64,000 nt of DNA from Ureibacillus thermophilus. Its GTDB lineage: Bacteria; Bacillota; Bacilli; Bacillales_A; Planococcaceae. Below the pieces are notes generated by a model. It did no database searches and had not been told where the DNA came from. It saw only the letters and a program-made list of their open reading frames with translations. The stretch lies in the NCBI RefSeq assembly GCF_042657185.1, contig NZ_JBHSNN010000047.1. One strand, written 5' to 3'. Shown in pieces: positions 33,493 through 43,326 of this stretch (position 1 is the stretch's first letter; the number at the start of each line of letters is the position of its first letter). The position numbers and the translations under genes were made by a program.

Positions 33493-34831
33493 ATGAAACA
33501 TCGATATCTTCCAATGACGGAACAAGATAAACAAGAAATGCTTGCTACAATCGGGGTAGAAAGCATTGACGATTTATTTTCGGACATTCCAGAAGAGGTT
33601 CGTTTTAAAGGGCTTTACAATATTAAAGAGGCAATCTCTGAGTCTGCATTATTGAAAGAACTAAAAGCATTAGCAGATAAAAATACGAATACGGAAACGG
33701 CTGTTTCATTTTTAGGTGCAGGCGTCTACAATCACTATAAACCTGCCATCGTTGATCACGTCATTTCCCGTTCTGAATTTTACACAGCTTACACGCCTTA
33801 CCAGCCGGAAATTTCACAAGGGGAATTGCAGGCAATTTTTGAATTCCAAACGATGATTGCCGAATTAACGGGCATGGATTTGGCAAACTCCTCTATGTAT
33901 GATGGCGGAACGGCGCTCGCTGAAGCAGGGATGCTTGCCGCTGGTTCAACTCGACGCAAAAAACTTATCGTTTCTGAAGCGATTCATCCGGAATACCGTG
34001 AAGTGGTGAAAACATATGCTTACGGCCAATCCATTGAAGTAGTGGAAGCGCCAATCAAGGATGGAGCCACAGATATCGAAGCGCTTAAGTCCCTGCTTGA
34101 TGAGCAAACAGCCGGGGTGATGGTACAGTATCCAAACTTCTTTGGTCAAATTGAAGATATTAAAAAAATCGGCGACCTTGCTCATGAAGCAAAAGCGTTA
34201 TTCATCGTTTCAGCTAATCCGCTTGCATTAGGCATTTTAACGCCTCCTGGAAAACTTGGTGCGGATATTACCGTTGGAGATGTGCAGCCATTTGGGATTC
34301 CTGAAAATTTTGGTGGGCCGCACTGCGGATATTTTGCCACAACTTCCAAATTAATGCGGAAAGTTCCAGGGCGTCTTGTCGGTCAAACGGTAGACCAAGA
34401 AGGCCGTCGCGGCTTCGTGTTGACATTGCAGGCCCGCGAGCAGCATATTCGCCGTGAGAAGGCAACTTCCAACATTTGCTCCAACCAAGCATTGCTTGCC
34501 CTTGCTGCTTCTGTTGCAATGACGGCATTAGGCAAACGGGGCATTCAAGAAATGGCAACGCAAAATATTATGAAAACTCGTTATGCAAAAAATGCATTTG
34601 AACAAGCTGGCTTTACCGTTCCATTCCAAGGTTCTCACTTCAACGAAATCGTTGTGAAGGTCAATAAGCCAGTAAGTGAAATCAATCAAAAATTATTAGA
34701 AAAAGGCATTATTGGCGGCTACGATTTAGGCCGTGATTATCCGCAGTTAGAAAACCATGTGCTAATCGCTGTTACAGAATTGCGTACGAAAGAAGAAATC
34801 GACCAACTCGTACAGGAAATGGGGGCTTACA

Positions 34832-34839
<8 letters not shown>
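33493..34839 (+). CDS. gcvPA: Glycine dehydrogenase subunit 1 GcvPA
   Basis: N-terminal half of the split P-protein, 448 residues, partner of GcvPB in decarboxylating glycine onto the lipoyl arm of H-protein. Marks are MTEQDKQEMLATIG at the N-terminus, YDGGTALAEA, and GIPENFGGPHCGYFA. The PLP lysine is in the other subunit. It overlaps gcvPB by eight bases. ATGGAGGTC precedes the ATG. Confidence 0.96.
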
Positions 34840-36295
<1,456 letters not shown>

Positions 36296-36297
36296 TA

Positions 36298-36336
36298 AAA
36301 AATATCCATGAGCTTAGCCCTCATGGATATTTTTAT
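36298..36336 (+). terminator. Terminator of the gcv operon
   Basis: Stem AAATATCCATGA/TCATGGATATTTTTAT directly after gcvPB. Confidence 0.87.
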
Positions 36337-36392
36337 ATGATTTTTATATGTTTTCATAAGATAGACGTATCAGAATAAACATAACGAGAAAG

Positions 36393-36779
36393 TTAATTTT
36401 TTGTTTTCACTTTTCCTGTCCAAGTTTTAAAACCGCCTTGTAGTTGATAAAGCTGGTTGTAGCCTTTTTTCTTTAAGAATAAAGCTGCCCGGGAACTTCT
36501 TGTCATATTTTGGCAATATAAATAGACAGGTAAATCTGGTCGAATTTCTTTGTAACGTTGACGCAATTGGGTGAAAGGAATATTGCGAGCCCCTAAAATG
36601 TGGCCCGATTCGAATTCTTTTGTTTCGCGAACGTCAATCAACTGAGCTTTTCGATAGCCTTTAATAAATTCCTCCTGCGTCAAATTTGTGACAGCTTTTT
36701 TCAATCGGAATGAGCTAATGAGTACATAGATAATGATAGCACCTAGTATAATTGCAATCGTATATAATACTGTTGCCAC
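36393..36779 (-). CDS. yqhL: Membrane-anchored rhodanese-like protein YqhL
   Basis: A 128-residue protein with an N-terminal membrane helix (VLYTIAIILGAIIIYVLISS) and a cytosolic rhodanese domain: LIDVRETKEFESGHI and the active-site loop YCQNMTRSSRAA with the sulfur-carrying Cys. The start is GTG 36779, chosen because AAAGGAGATATTTTGAA lies upstream and the length then agrees with B. subtilis YqhL (126 residues). Same location beside gcvPB as in B. subtilis. Sulfur-transfer partner unknown. Confidence 0.88.
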   Translation of the reverse strand: MATVLYTIAIILGAIIIYVLISSFRLKKAVTNLTQEEFIKGYRKAQLIDVRETKEFESGHILGARNIPFTQLRQRYKEIRPDLPVYLYCQNMTRSSRAALFLKKKGYNQLYQLQGGFKTWTGKVKTKN

Positions 36780-36857
36780 TTCAAAATATCTCCTTTCTAT
36801 TACAAGAACATTATAAATAAGAATAGGGCATAATGCTAGGAATTTCTTTAGCCTCAA

Positions 36858-37225
36858 TGATTGATAGCCATTTATAAATATTGCTCACACACTTTGTTTT
36901 ACACAGAGATTTAAACGATCGCAAAACTCCCTGGAATTGGGGAAATCATGCAGATGTACTATTGAAAAACATAATCCAATCAAAAGAGCCGAAACGATTC
37001 ATCGTTCGGCCTTTTTGATTGGGTCTATTGTATATAGTTGGAAAGATTTTTTTAGAACATCAATTTTGCCGGAAGTTGACAACGACTTTTCTATATAGGA
37101 ATTGAAATAAACGGGAATATCTTAAAATACTGTTTGACAAAGAATGTGGGAAGCGAATAACTGGATGAAATAGGATGGTTATTTTGGTCGAGATGAGAGA
37201 TTCCAATCATCAGAAGTTGAAATGG
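36858..37225. other. Gap between yqhL and the amidase gene
   Basis: AT-rich non-coding DNA. A strong hairpin (36977-37022, arms CAATCAAAAGAGCCGAAACGA and its complement with T runs both ways) probably ends the leftward acetamidase transcript. A TTGACA at 37134 has no convincing -10. No gene is seen. Confidence 0.5.
36977..37022. terminator. Bidirectional hairpin terminator
   Basis: Long stem CAATCAAAAGAGCCGAAACG with near-complete complement; A and T stretches are at both feet. About 200 bases past the acetamidase stop. Confidence 0.75.
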
Positions 37226-38554
37226 CTATTTTTCAGTTTCATATTGTTCTTCGGCTAATTCGAGCAGATTCAATTTTTGTAACTTGTTCTTTGGAATCAA
37301 GAAGGTTGCTGTCACAACACCTGGATGGCGTCCAATTTCGATTGATCCATTAATTGTAGCGCGGTTCATGACTTCAGGTACCGACATATCCAATAAATTG
37401 GCTGCACGGTTTAATGCGTTGTCTGTTGCGATGTTTAAGTTTTCACCCGTACCAATAAAGGAAAGAGGGAGAGATTCCTCAAGGGTTTCAAAGCCAAACG
37501 TTTTTGCCAATTTTTGTGCGGCAATGAGTTCTTCTTTTGAAAATGGTTTGGCTGTGTATGGTAAATCTTCTATATTTGGTAGTAAAATCGGTCCTTCAAT
37601 GGTCAATCCTTTTAATACATGTACTTCCAGTTCCACAAGTCCCGCAACGTCTGTTGTATGACCGGCGATTTCTCCATCCCCTTGCATTGCGTGCATATCT
37701 CCCACATAAACGCCACCACCCGGAACTTTTACCGGACAAATAAGGATGGCTCCTTGACGTACCCGGCTTATATCCATATGACCATCTGTACGGTGTGTAT
37801 CCAATTCCTCTTTTGTTACGCTGTATTCGTGGGGTGCTCCAATTAAAAAGGATCCGAAGTCTCCAGCGTTGTGTGAATCAGGCAAGGCAATTGAAGGGGT
37901 TGTCCCTAATTGTCCCAGAAATGGGCGCATTCGAGCGATGGCACCGACTAAGTCGCCTGGAGCAAAAGTGGTAATGGGGTTTTGCTGAGAGTTTTCAGGA
38001 ATACGCATATATTTGTATGATTGTTCAGCGATTTTTTCTGCCGTTTCTTTTGGTACTGTGACACCAATGGGAACTTTGGGATGGAAGGTCATAGTGTAGC
38101 CATGATCGATTTTAAAAGGTGAAGCTTCTGATCCACAGTTGGCACATCGTACAGCTGATTGGCCGATTCCTTTTAATACTGTCTTTGGTGCAATTTCTCC
38201 ACAATTCGGGCATTTTCCAGCTACAAACGGATCGCCGATGAAACGATCTGAAATTGTCACATCATGACCGGATGCTGTGGCGATTGATTTCACTTCGATG
38301 GATTTGATTTTTATGGCAATCGCGTCACCAACTTCAGCACCTTCAACATATACAGGTTTTGTTACTTCATGTCCACCGCGAATCGATGGCGTAATCATCG
38401 GACCCCAACAACCGGGGGCGGTATTTGCAATAATTGTGCCACCATCACGTACAGGTCCCAGCATTTCATCTTCAGGATTTAAAATGCCGTTTGTAAATTG
38501 GTTGACGAATAGCGTTTCTACCGCTTTCGCAGCAGTATGTGTTTTTCTAGACAT
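37226..38554 (-). CDS. Acetamidase/formamidase family protein with zinc-ribbon insert
   Basis: A 442-residue FmdA/AmdA-family amidohydrolase; members hydrolyse formamide, acetamide or short amides to acid and ammonia in the cytosol. Typical segments are PGCWGPMITPSIRGGH, VPGGGVYVGDMHAMQGDGEI and the ending region IGRHPGVVTATFLIPK. A small zinc ribbon is inserted: Cys115, Cys118, Cys137 and Cys140 (CPNCGE, CANCGS). AAAGGGGCTAATCAA before ATG 38554 decides the start. In B. subtilis yqhL and lipM are neighbours; here this gene is inserted between them. It may tie to nitrogen release from purine or amino-acid degradation, but that is inference. Confidence 0.87.
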   Translation of the reverse strand: MSRKTHTAAKAVETLFVNQFTNGILNPEDEMLGPVRDGGTIIANTAPGCWGPMITPSIRGGHEVTKPVYVEGAEVGDAIAIKIKSIEVKSIATASGHDVTISDRFIGDPFVAGKCPNCGEIAPKTVLKGIGQSAVRCANCGSEASPFKIDHGYTMTFHPKVPIGVTVPKETAEKIAEQSYKYMRIPENSQQNPITTFAPGDLVGAIARMRPFLGQLGTTPSIALPDSHNAGDFGSFLIGAPHEYSVTKEELDTHRTDGHMDISRVRQGAILICPVKVPGGGVYVGDMHAMQGDGEIAGHTTDVAGLVELEVHVLKGLTIEGPILLPNIEDLPYTAKPFSKEELIAAQKLAKTFGFETLEESLPLSFIGTGENLNIATDNALNRAANLLDMSVPEVMNRATINGSIEIGRHPGVVTATFLIPKNKLQKLNLLELAEEQYETEK

Positions 38555-38572
38555 TTGATTAGCCCCTTTCAA

Positions 38573-39019
38573 AATAAATTAATATAACTTATATTACCAT
38601 TTTTTTATAAGTTGTAAAACTATTTAGAATATTTTATATTTTGAGTTTTGCAGATGAATACCAAATGAAATTTTCATTCGTCTTTCGAAGTGAATTCTAT
38701 CAACTATATAAAACCTTTTATTCGTGTCGATATTAACTTTTGGAATTGAGGTTACTTACCTTATATGAAAGTAACAAAAAACAAAGAAGTAATAGAATAA
38801 GTGTTCTTTTTTTATGTAAAAAATAATTAAAAATCCGATGCAGTCATCTCTGTTAAATGCTGTCTAATTGTTTAAGTTCAACTTTTTGATCTAAGCTAAA
38901 TGGAATGTTTTTGGTGCAAGCTACATAATTCATTTGAGCTCTTTCAATTTCCTGTTCTAAGAAAGTGGCATTCGTCCATTCAGTTTGATACAATGAGTTA
39001 GTTGTGAGGTGGGAAACGA
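38573..39019. other. Gap before lipM
   Basis: 447 AT-rich bases. The left 280 hold nothing I can name. The right part holds a possible gene fragment on the minus strand (38853-38993) and a GATACAATG sequence near 38987 that may be the -10 of lipM. Confidence 0.45.
38853..38993 (-). pseudogene. Possible gene fragment, 46 codons
   Basis: A minus-strand frame reads LYQTEWTNATFLEQEIERAQ, then MNYVACTKNIPFSLDQKVEL and KQLDSI before TAA. The composition is protein-like and amphipathic, but there is no ribosome site at the TTG end. It may be the tail of a decayed gene whose front is lost at lipM, or chance. No family recognised. Confidence 0.25.
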
Positions 39020-39850
39020 ATGAAAACAAAATGGTATTTTATTAATTCGGGGCCATGCAGTCCATCTTATAATATGGCTTTAGATGAAGCGCTGCTTGAT
39101 TTCCACAGCAAAGGGGAAATTCCGCCGGTGATTCGCTTTTATCAGTGGAATCCGCCGACGCTTTCCATCGGCTACTTCCAAAAGGTGCAGGATATCAATT
39201 TGGAAGCGTTAAAAGCGCAAAATATTGGGTTTGTCAGAAGACCGACCGGGGGAAGAGCCGTATTGCATGACAGTGAATTAACATACAGCATCATCGTGAC
39301 TGAACAATATCCAAACTTGCCTGAAACGGTGACAGAAGCTTATCGCTTTTTAAGTGAAGGTTTATTGAAAGGTTTCCATAATTTGGGGTTGGATGCCTAT
39401 TTCAGCATTCCGGATACTGGAGAGAAACAGGAAGCGTTGAAAAAGCCGAAAAGCGCGGTATGTTTTGATGCCCCAAGCTGGTATGAACTTGTTGTAGAAG
39501 GTAAAAAAGTCGCTGGCAGTGCACAAACTAGACAAAAAGGTGTTGTGTTGCAGCACGGTGCGATTTTATTGGACCTTGATGAGGACAAGCTGTTGTCTTT
39601 ATTTAATTTTCCTTCAGAAGAAGCGAAAAATAGAATGCGCATCCATTTACCTGAGAGAGCCGTTGCCATCAACCGGCTCACAACCCGCCGAATTACCATT
39701 GAGGAATGCATTGATGCGTTCAAAAAAGGGTTTGAAGAGGCTTTGCAAATAGATTTAGTCCCATATGAATTGACAGAAGAACAAAAGAATTATGTAAGAA
39801 AAATTGAAGAAGAAAAGTATGCAAATGACGAGTGGAATTTTAGAAAATAA
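39020..39850 (+). CDS. lipM: Octanoyltransferase LipM
   Basis: Transfers octanoyl from acyl carrier protein to GcvH, the first step of lipoate assembly in Bacillales; a natural neighbour of the glycine cleavage genes. The 276-residue BPL/LplA-fold protein has RRPTGGRAVLHDSELTYS, the acyl-carrying Cys148 in SAVCFDAPSWYE, and the conserved Lys in GKKVAGSAQ. GTGAGGTGGGAAACGA precedes the ATG. Monocistronic. Confidence 0.93.
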   Translation: MKTKWYFINSGPCSPSYNMALDEALLDFHSKGEIPPVIRFYQWNPPTLSIGYFQKVQDINLEALKAQNIGFVRRPTGGRAVLHDSELTYSIIVTEQYPNLPETVTEAYRFLSEGLLKGFHNLGLDAYFSIPDTGEKQEALKKPKSAVCFDAPSWYELVVEGKKVAGSAQTRQKGVVLQHGAILLDLDEDKLLSLFNFPSEEAKNRMRIHLPERAVAINRLTTRRITIEECIDAFKKGFEEALQIDLVPYELTEEQKNYVRKIEEEKYANDEWNFRK

Positions 39851-39985
39851 ATGTCTAAAATTGCGATAAAAATTTAACAATTTGCTCTAAAGCTAGATTT
39901 TTCAATGCATTCATAGATTTAATAAAAAATCAACTCTTGAAAGGTCTCTCAATATGAGGTAATCTTTTTTAAGTAATTACAACTA

Positions 39986-40029
39986 ACAATATATTGTATG
40001 TTCTTTTCAGTGGACATACAATATATTGT
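39986..40029 (+). promoter_or_regulatory. Two NrdR-type boxes before nrdJ
   Basis: Two identical palindromes ACAATATATTGT at 39986 and 40018, centre to centre 32 bases (three helical turns). They fit the NrdR box pattern (acaCwATATwTwGTgt type) and lie 65 bases before the ribonucleotide reductase gene, the classic NrdR target. NrdR would repress when dATP is high. Palindromes are seen; the regulator is inferred. Confidence 0.75.
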
Positions 40030-40093
40030 ATTTTATTGTTTTAATACGGTATTATTTTAGATAAATTATAGATGTACTAAGGGAGGCTGGCAG

Positions 40094-42652
40094 ATGGTAA
40101 TGACGTATACGACCATCCTCATTGATCAATTGAACAAGGATATAGAGCAATTTCCGCAAGTCCATCCGATAACTCCGGATATGCACATTACGCATAAAGG
40201 TGTATCGAGACTTGTCATGATTGACCGATATTCCTTCAAGGATACGGAAAAAAAGACATTAAAGCCTGGAGATTTTGTCGTTTTGACGATTAAAGAAGAT
40301 CCAAAATTTCCAGCCCGCGGTTTAGGGTATATTCAATCAATTGATTGGGAAGACAATAAAGCGGAAATTTTAATTGAAGAGGAATATCGCAATGTGCTGG
40401 ATGATCCGAAAGAACAGGAAACAGGCATCATTGTACGTTCCCTTGATGTCATTGAAAAACCGCTTGAAATTTTTTATGAACAGATTGCAAAACGAAATGC
40501 TACTGGTTTAGCGGCTGTTGAAAAAACGGAAGAGAAGCGCAAAGAATGGTTCCAAAAGTTTTATGAACAATTAGCTTCGTTGAAATTTGTGCCAGCCGGA
40601 CGAGTTCTTTACGGTGCAGGTTCAGGTAAACAAGTTACATATTTCAACTGCTATGTAATGCCTTTCGTTCCTGATAGCCGTGAAGGAATCAGCGAACATC
40701 GCAAAAAAGTAATGGAAATAATGAGCCGTGGCGGCGGTGTTGGGACAAATGGTTCCACATTAAGACCTCGCAACACCCTTGCAAGAGGAGTGAATGGCAG
40801 ATCAAGCGGTTCTGTTTCATGGCTTGATGATATTGCGAAATTAACCCATCTTGTTGAACAAGGTGGATCCCGCCGTGGTGCTCAAATGATTATGCTTGCC
40901 GATTGGCATCCAGATATTGTGGAATTCATCATTTCCAAAATGCAAAATCCTCGTATTTTGCGTTATTTGATGGAAAATATGGAAGATGAATCCATCATCC
41001 GTCATGCGAAAGAGAAGTTGAAATTCACTCCTTTAACTCCTCTCGAAGAAGCGATGTATCAAGGAATTGTGAACTATAAAAATATTCCTGGTTTAGGAGG
41101 GTTCAGCGAGGCGATAATCAAGGAAGCGGAAGCAAAACTGCGCGATGGCGGAACCTACAGTGTGCATAATCCTGACTTTTTAACAGGCGCTAATATTTCC
41201 GTCACAATTACAAATGAGTTTATGGAAGCGGTGGAAAAAGATGAAGAATATCCGCTTCGATTCCCAGATGTGGAAACTTACACGCCGGAAGAAATGGCGA
41301 TTTACAACGAGAAATGGCACAAAATTGGCGACGTAAGAGAATGGGAAGCGCTTGGCTATCGGGTGCGCACTTATCGAAAAATCCGAGCAAGAGAGTTATG
41401 GAAACTCATCAACATCTGTGCAACTTATGCAGCAGAGCCAGGTATTTTCTTCATCGATAATGCTAATGAAATGACAAATGCCCGCGCTTACGGCCAAAAA
41501 GTGGTGGCAACAAACCCATGCGGTGAACAGCCATTAGCGCCATATTCAGTATGTAACTTAGCAGCCATCAATTTGGCAAATTTTGCATTGAAAGACCAAA
41601 AAACAGTCGATTTTGAAGCATTAAAAGAAACAGTGCGCGTCGGCGTCCGCATGCAAGACAACGTCATCGATGCAACGCCGTATTTCCTTGAGGAAAATCG
41701 CAAACAAGCCCTTGGAGAGCGACGTGTTGGCCTTGGCGTTATGGGCTTAGCAGATTTACTCATTTACTGCGAAAAAGAATACGGTTCGAAAGAAGGCAAT
41801 GAGCTGGTTGATAAAGTGTTTGAAACGATTGCAACTACCGCTTATGAAACGTCCATTGAACTTGCAAAAGAACGCGGCAGCTTCCCATTTTTAGTAGGTG
41901 AAACGGAAGAAGAAACTAAACGGTTGCGTGAAGCTTTCATCAACACTGGCTATATGAAGCGCATGCCGGAACATATTCGTCAAGGAGTGCTTGAACACGG
42001 CATTCGCAATTCTCACTTGCTCACAGTTGCGCCGACTGGTTCAACAGGAACAATGGTTGGAGTAGCAACGGGCTTAGAACCTTACTTCTCCTTCGTATAC
42101 TATCGTTCTGGCCGCTTAGGAAAATTCATCGAAGTGAAGGCGGAAATCGTTCAAGAATACTTGAAAGAACATCCAGAAGCAGATGAACACAACTTGCCAC
42201 ATTGGTTTGTCACAGCGATGGATTTAACACCGGAAGCCCATGCAGACGTACAATGCATCATTCAGCGTTGGGTGGATTCTTCCATCTCCAAAACGGTGAA
42301 TGCGCCAAAAGGATACACGGTGGAACAAGTACAAAAAGTGTACGAACGCTTATATAAAGGCGGAGCAAAAGGCGGAACAGTTTACGTGGACGGCAGCCGC
42401 GATTCACAAGTTTTAACATTAAAAGCGGAAATGACTCATGAAGAACAGTTAACATTTGAGGAATTGGAAGACGAAACGATTGAAAAACCGGTTGTGCTAG
42501 TTGAAACGATTGCGCCGCTTCAACAAACAAATGTGAAAATCGGTTCAGAAGTAGGCGATACTTGTCCTGTCTGCCGCCAAGGTACAGTGGAAGAGATTGG
42601 TGGATGCAACACTTGCACAGTTTGCGGTGCGCAGTTGAAATGTGGTTTGTAA
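40094..42652 (+). CDS. nrdJ: Adenosylcobalamin-dependent (class II) ribonucleotide reductase NrdJ
   Basis: Reduces ribonucleotides to deoxyribonucleotides using vitamin B12, without oxygen need or an NrdB subunit; cytosolic. The 852-residue protein has an N-terminal extension of about 120 residues, the barrel with active-site Cys in VTYFNCYVMP and the NPCGEQPLAPYSVCNLAAINL region, SRGGGVGTNGSTLRPR, and the C-terminal redox and zinc region CPVCRQ...CNTCTVCGAQLKC. GGGAGGCTGGCAG precedes the ATG at 40094 (a second ATG is at 40100). NrdR-type boxes are upstream and a terminator follows. Confidence 0.94.
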   Translation: MVMTYTTILIDQLNKDIEQFPQVHPITPDMHITHKGVSRLVMIDRYSFKDTEKKTLKPGDFVVLTIKEDPKFPARGLGYIQSIDWEDNKAEILIEEEYRNVLDDPKEQETGIIVRSLDVIEKPLEIFYEQIAKRNATGLAAVEKTEEKRKEWFQKFYEQLASLKFVPAGRVLYGAGSGKQVTYFNCYVMPFVPDSREGISEHRKKVMEIMSRGGGVGTNGSTLRPRNTLARGVNGRSSGSVSWLDDIAKLTHLVEQGGSRRGAQMIMLADWHPDIVEFIISKMQNPRILRYLMENMEDESIIRHAKEKLKFTPLTPLEEAMYQGIVNYKNIPGLGGFSEAIIKEAEAKLRDGGTYSVHNPDFLTGANISVTITNEFMEAVEKDEEYPLRFPDVETYTPEEMAIYNEKWHKIGDVREWEALGYRVRTYRKIRARELWKLINICATYAAEPGIFFIDNANEMTNARAYGQKVVATNPCGEQPLAPYSVCNLAAINLANFALKDQKTVDFEALKETVRVGVRMQDNVIDATPYFLEENRKQALGERRVGLGVMGLADLLIYCEKEYGSKEGNELVDKVFETIATTAYETSIELAKERGSFPFLVGETEEETKRLREAFINTGYMKRMPEHIRQGVLEHGIRNSHLLTVAPTGSTGTMVGVATGLEPYFSFVYYRSGRLGKFIEVKAEIVQEYLKEHPEADEHNLPHWFVTAMDLTPEAHADVQCIIQRWVDSSISKTVNAPKGYTVEQVQKVYERLYKGGAKGGTVYVDGSRDSQVLTLKAEMTHEEQLTFEELEDETIEKPVVLVETIAPLQQTNVKIGSEVGDTCPVCRQGTVEEIGGCNTCTVCGAQLKCGL

Positions 42653-42665
42653 TATCATAAAATAT

Positions 42666-42706
42666 ATCCCCTTTAGATTTGATGGATCTAAAGGGGATTT
42701 TTATGT
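42666..42706 (+). terminator. Terminator of nrdJ
   Basis: Stem ATCCCCTTTAGAT / ATCTAAAGGGGAT followed by TTTTATG. Confidence 0.85.
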
Positions 42707-42720
42707 TTATTTTTCCTATT

Positions 42721-42865
42721 TTGCGATTATCCGAGATGGAGTAAGGCTAATTTTTCACCTGGCGATTATCTTTATGGTTTTTGCCAATGTGGCGATTATT
42801 TATCACATCTTGGCGATTATCCGACAGCATGAAGGGACAGTTTTTAATCCTAACGATTATCTTTC
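42721..42865. repeat. Cluster of short direct repeats GCGATTATC
   Basis: The 9-mer GCGATTATC occurs at 42723, 42762 and 42813, with one-mismatch copies at 42792 (GCGATTATT) and 42853 (ACGATTATC). Spacers are 12-31 bases and not alike, so this is not a CRISPR array. Similar short repeats may be common intergenic features in related genomes. Confidence 0.6.
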
Positions 42866-42872
42866 ACGATAA

Positions 42873-43079
42873 CTGGCGGAAAAGAAAATTTCACGTAAAG
42901 CCTCTTGTGCCCGTAACGTTGTTCAACGTCCTTTCAATCATATCGTTAGGCTATGTGGAAAGAACTCTGTATTGGAAAAGGTGTTCTATACATATATCGT
43001 TTATGTTGTCCCAATCATTGTTTTAACAGCATTTCTCGAAACATACGTAGCTGGATTCCTATTTACAATGTTTCGATAA
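42873..43079 (+). pseudogene. Possible membrane-protein C-terminal relic
   Basis: A frame without a start reads LAEKKISRKASCARNVVQRP, then VLEKVFYTYIVYVVPIIVLT and AFLETYVAGFLFTMFR before TAA. The end looks like a final membrane helix, somewhat like SpoIIM-type proteins (VVPIIVLTAFLE). The frame starts just after the short-repeat cluster, which may have replaced the front of the gene. A terminator lies about 110 bases downstream. Tentative. Confidence 0.3.
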
Positions 43080-43191
43080 GGGTGGAACAAAATATGGTGA
43101 AGCTCAGTTCCCCCTATTTATCAATTCACGGCCTCAAGCTTTATAACAATTATAGATGTATAGTTTGATGCAACGTTTTCAAACTTTTCAA

Positions 43192-43226
43192 CCTCTTATG
43201 TATGAAGAAACATAAGGAGTTTTTTA
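43192..43226 (+). terminator. Orphan terminator
   Basis: Stem CTCTTATGT/ACATAAGGAG followed by six Ts. No intact gene precedes it on this strand; it may belong to the relic gene at 42873-43079. Confidence 0.65.
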
Positions 43227-43326
43227 TCAAATAATATTTTTTAAAAAGTTTTAAATTTTATTATAATATGTTCTTTTCAAAAAAAGATTTTTTATGATAA
43301 AAATAGTTTACAAGGGAGGAAATAAA

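Noticed and set aside
37284..37846. Rightward frames opposite the acetamidase gene
   Set aside because: They are antisense shadows of a long, well-conserved gene and lack start signals.
42721..42865. CRISPR-like array
   Set aside because: Repeats are only 9 bases, spacers vary from 12 to 31 bases and no cas genes are near.
42642..43168. Small rightward genes after nrdJ
   Set aside because: The frames with ATG starts lack ribosome sites and read through repeats and a terminator; only the relic frame at 42873 looks protein-like.
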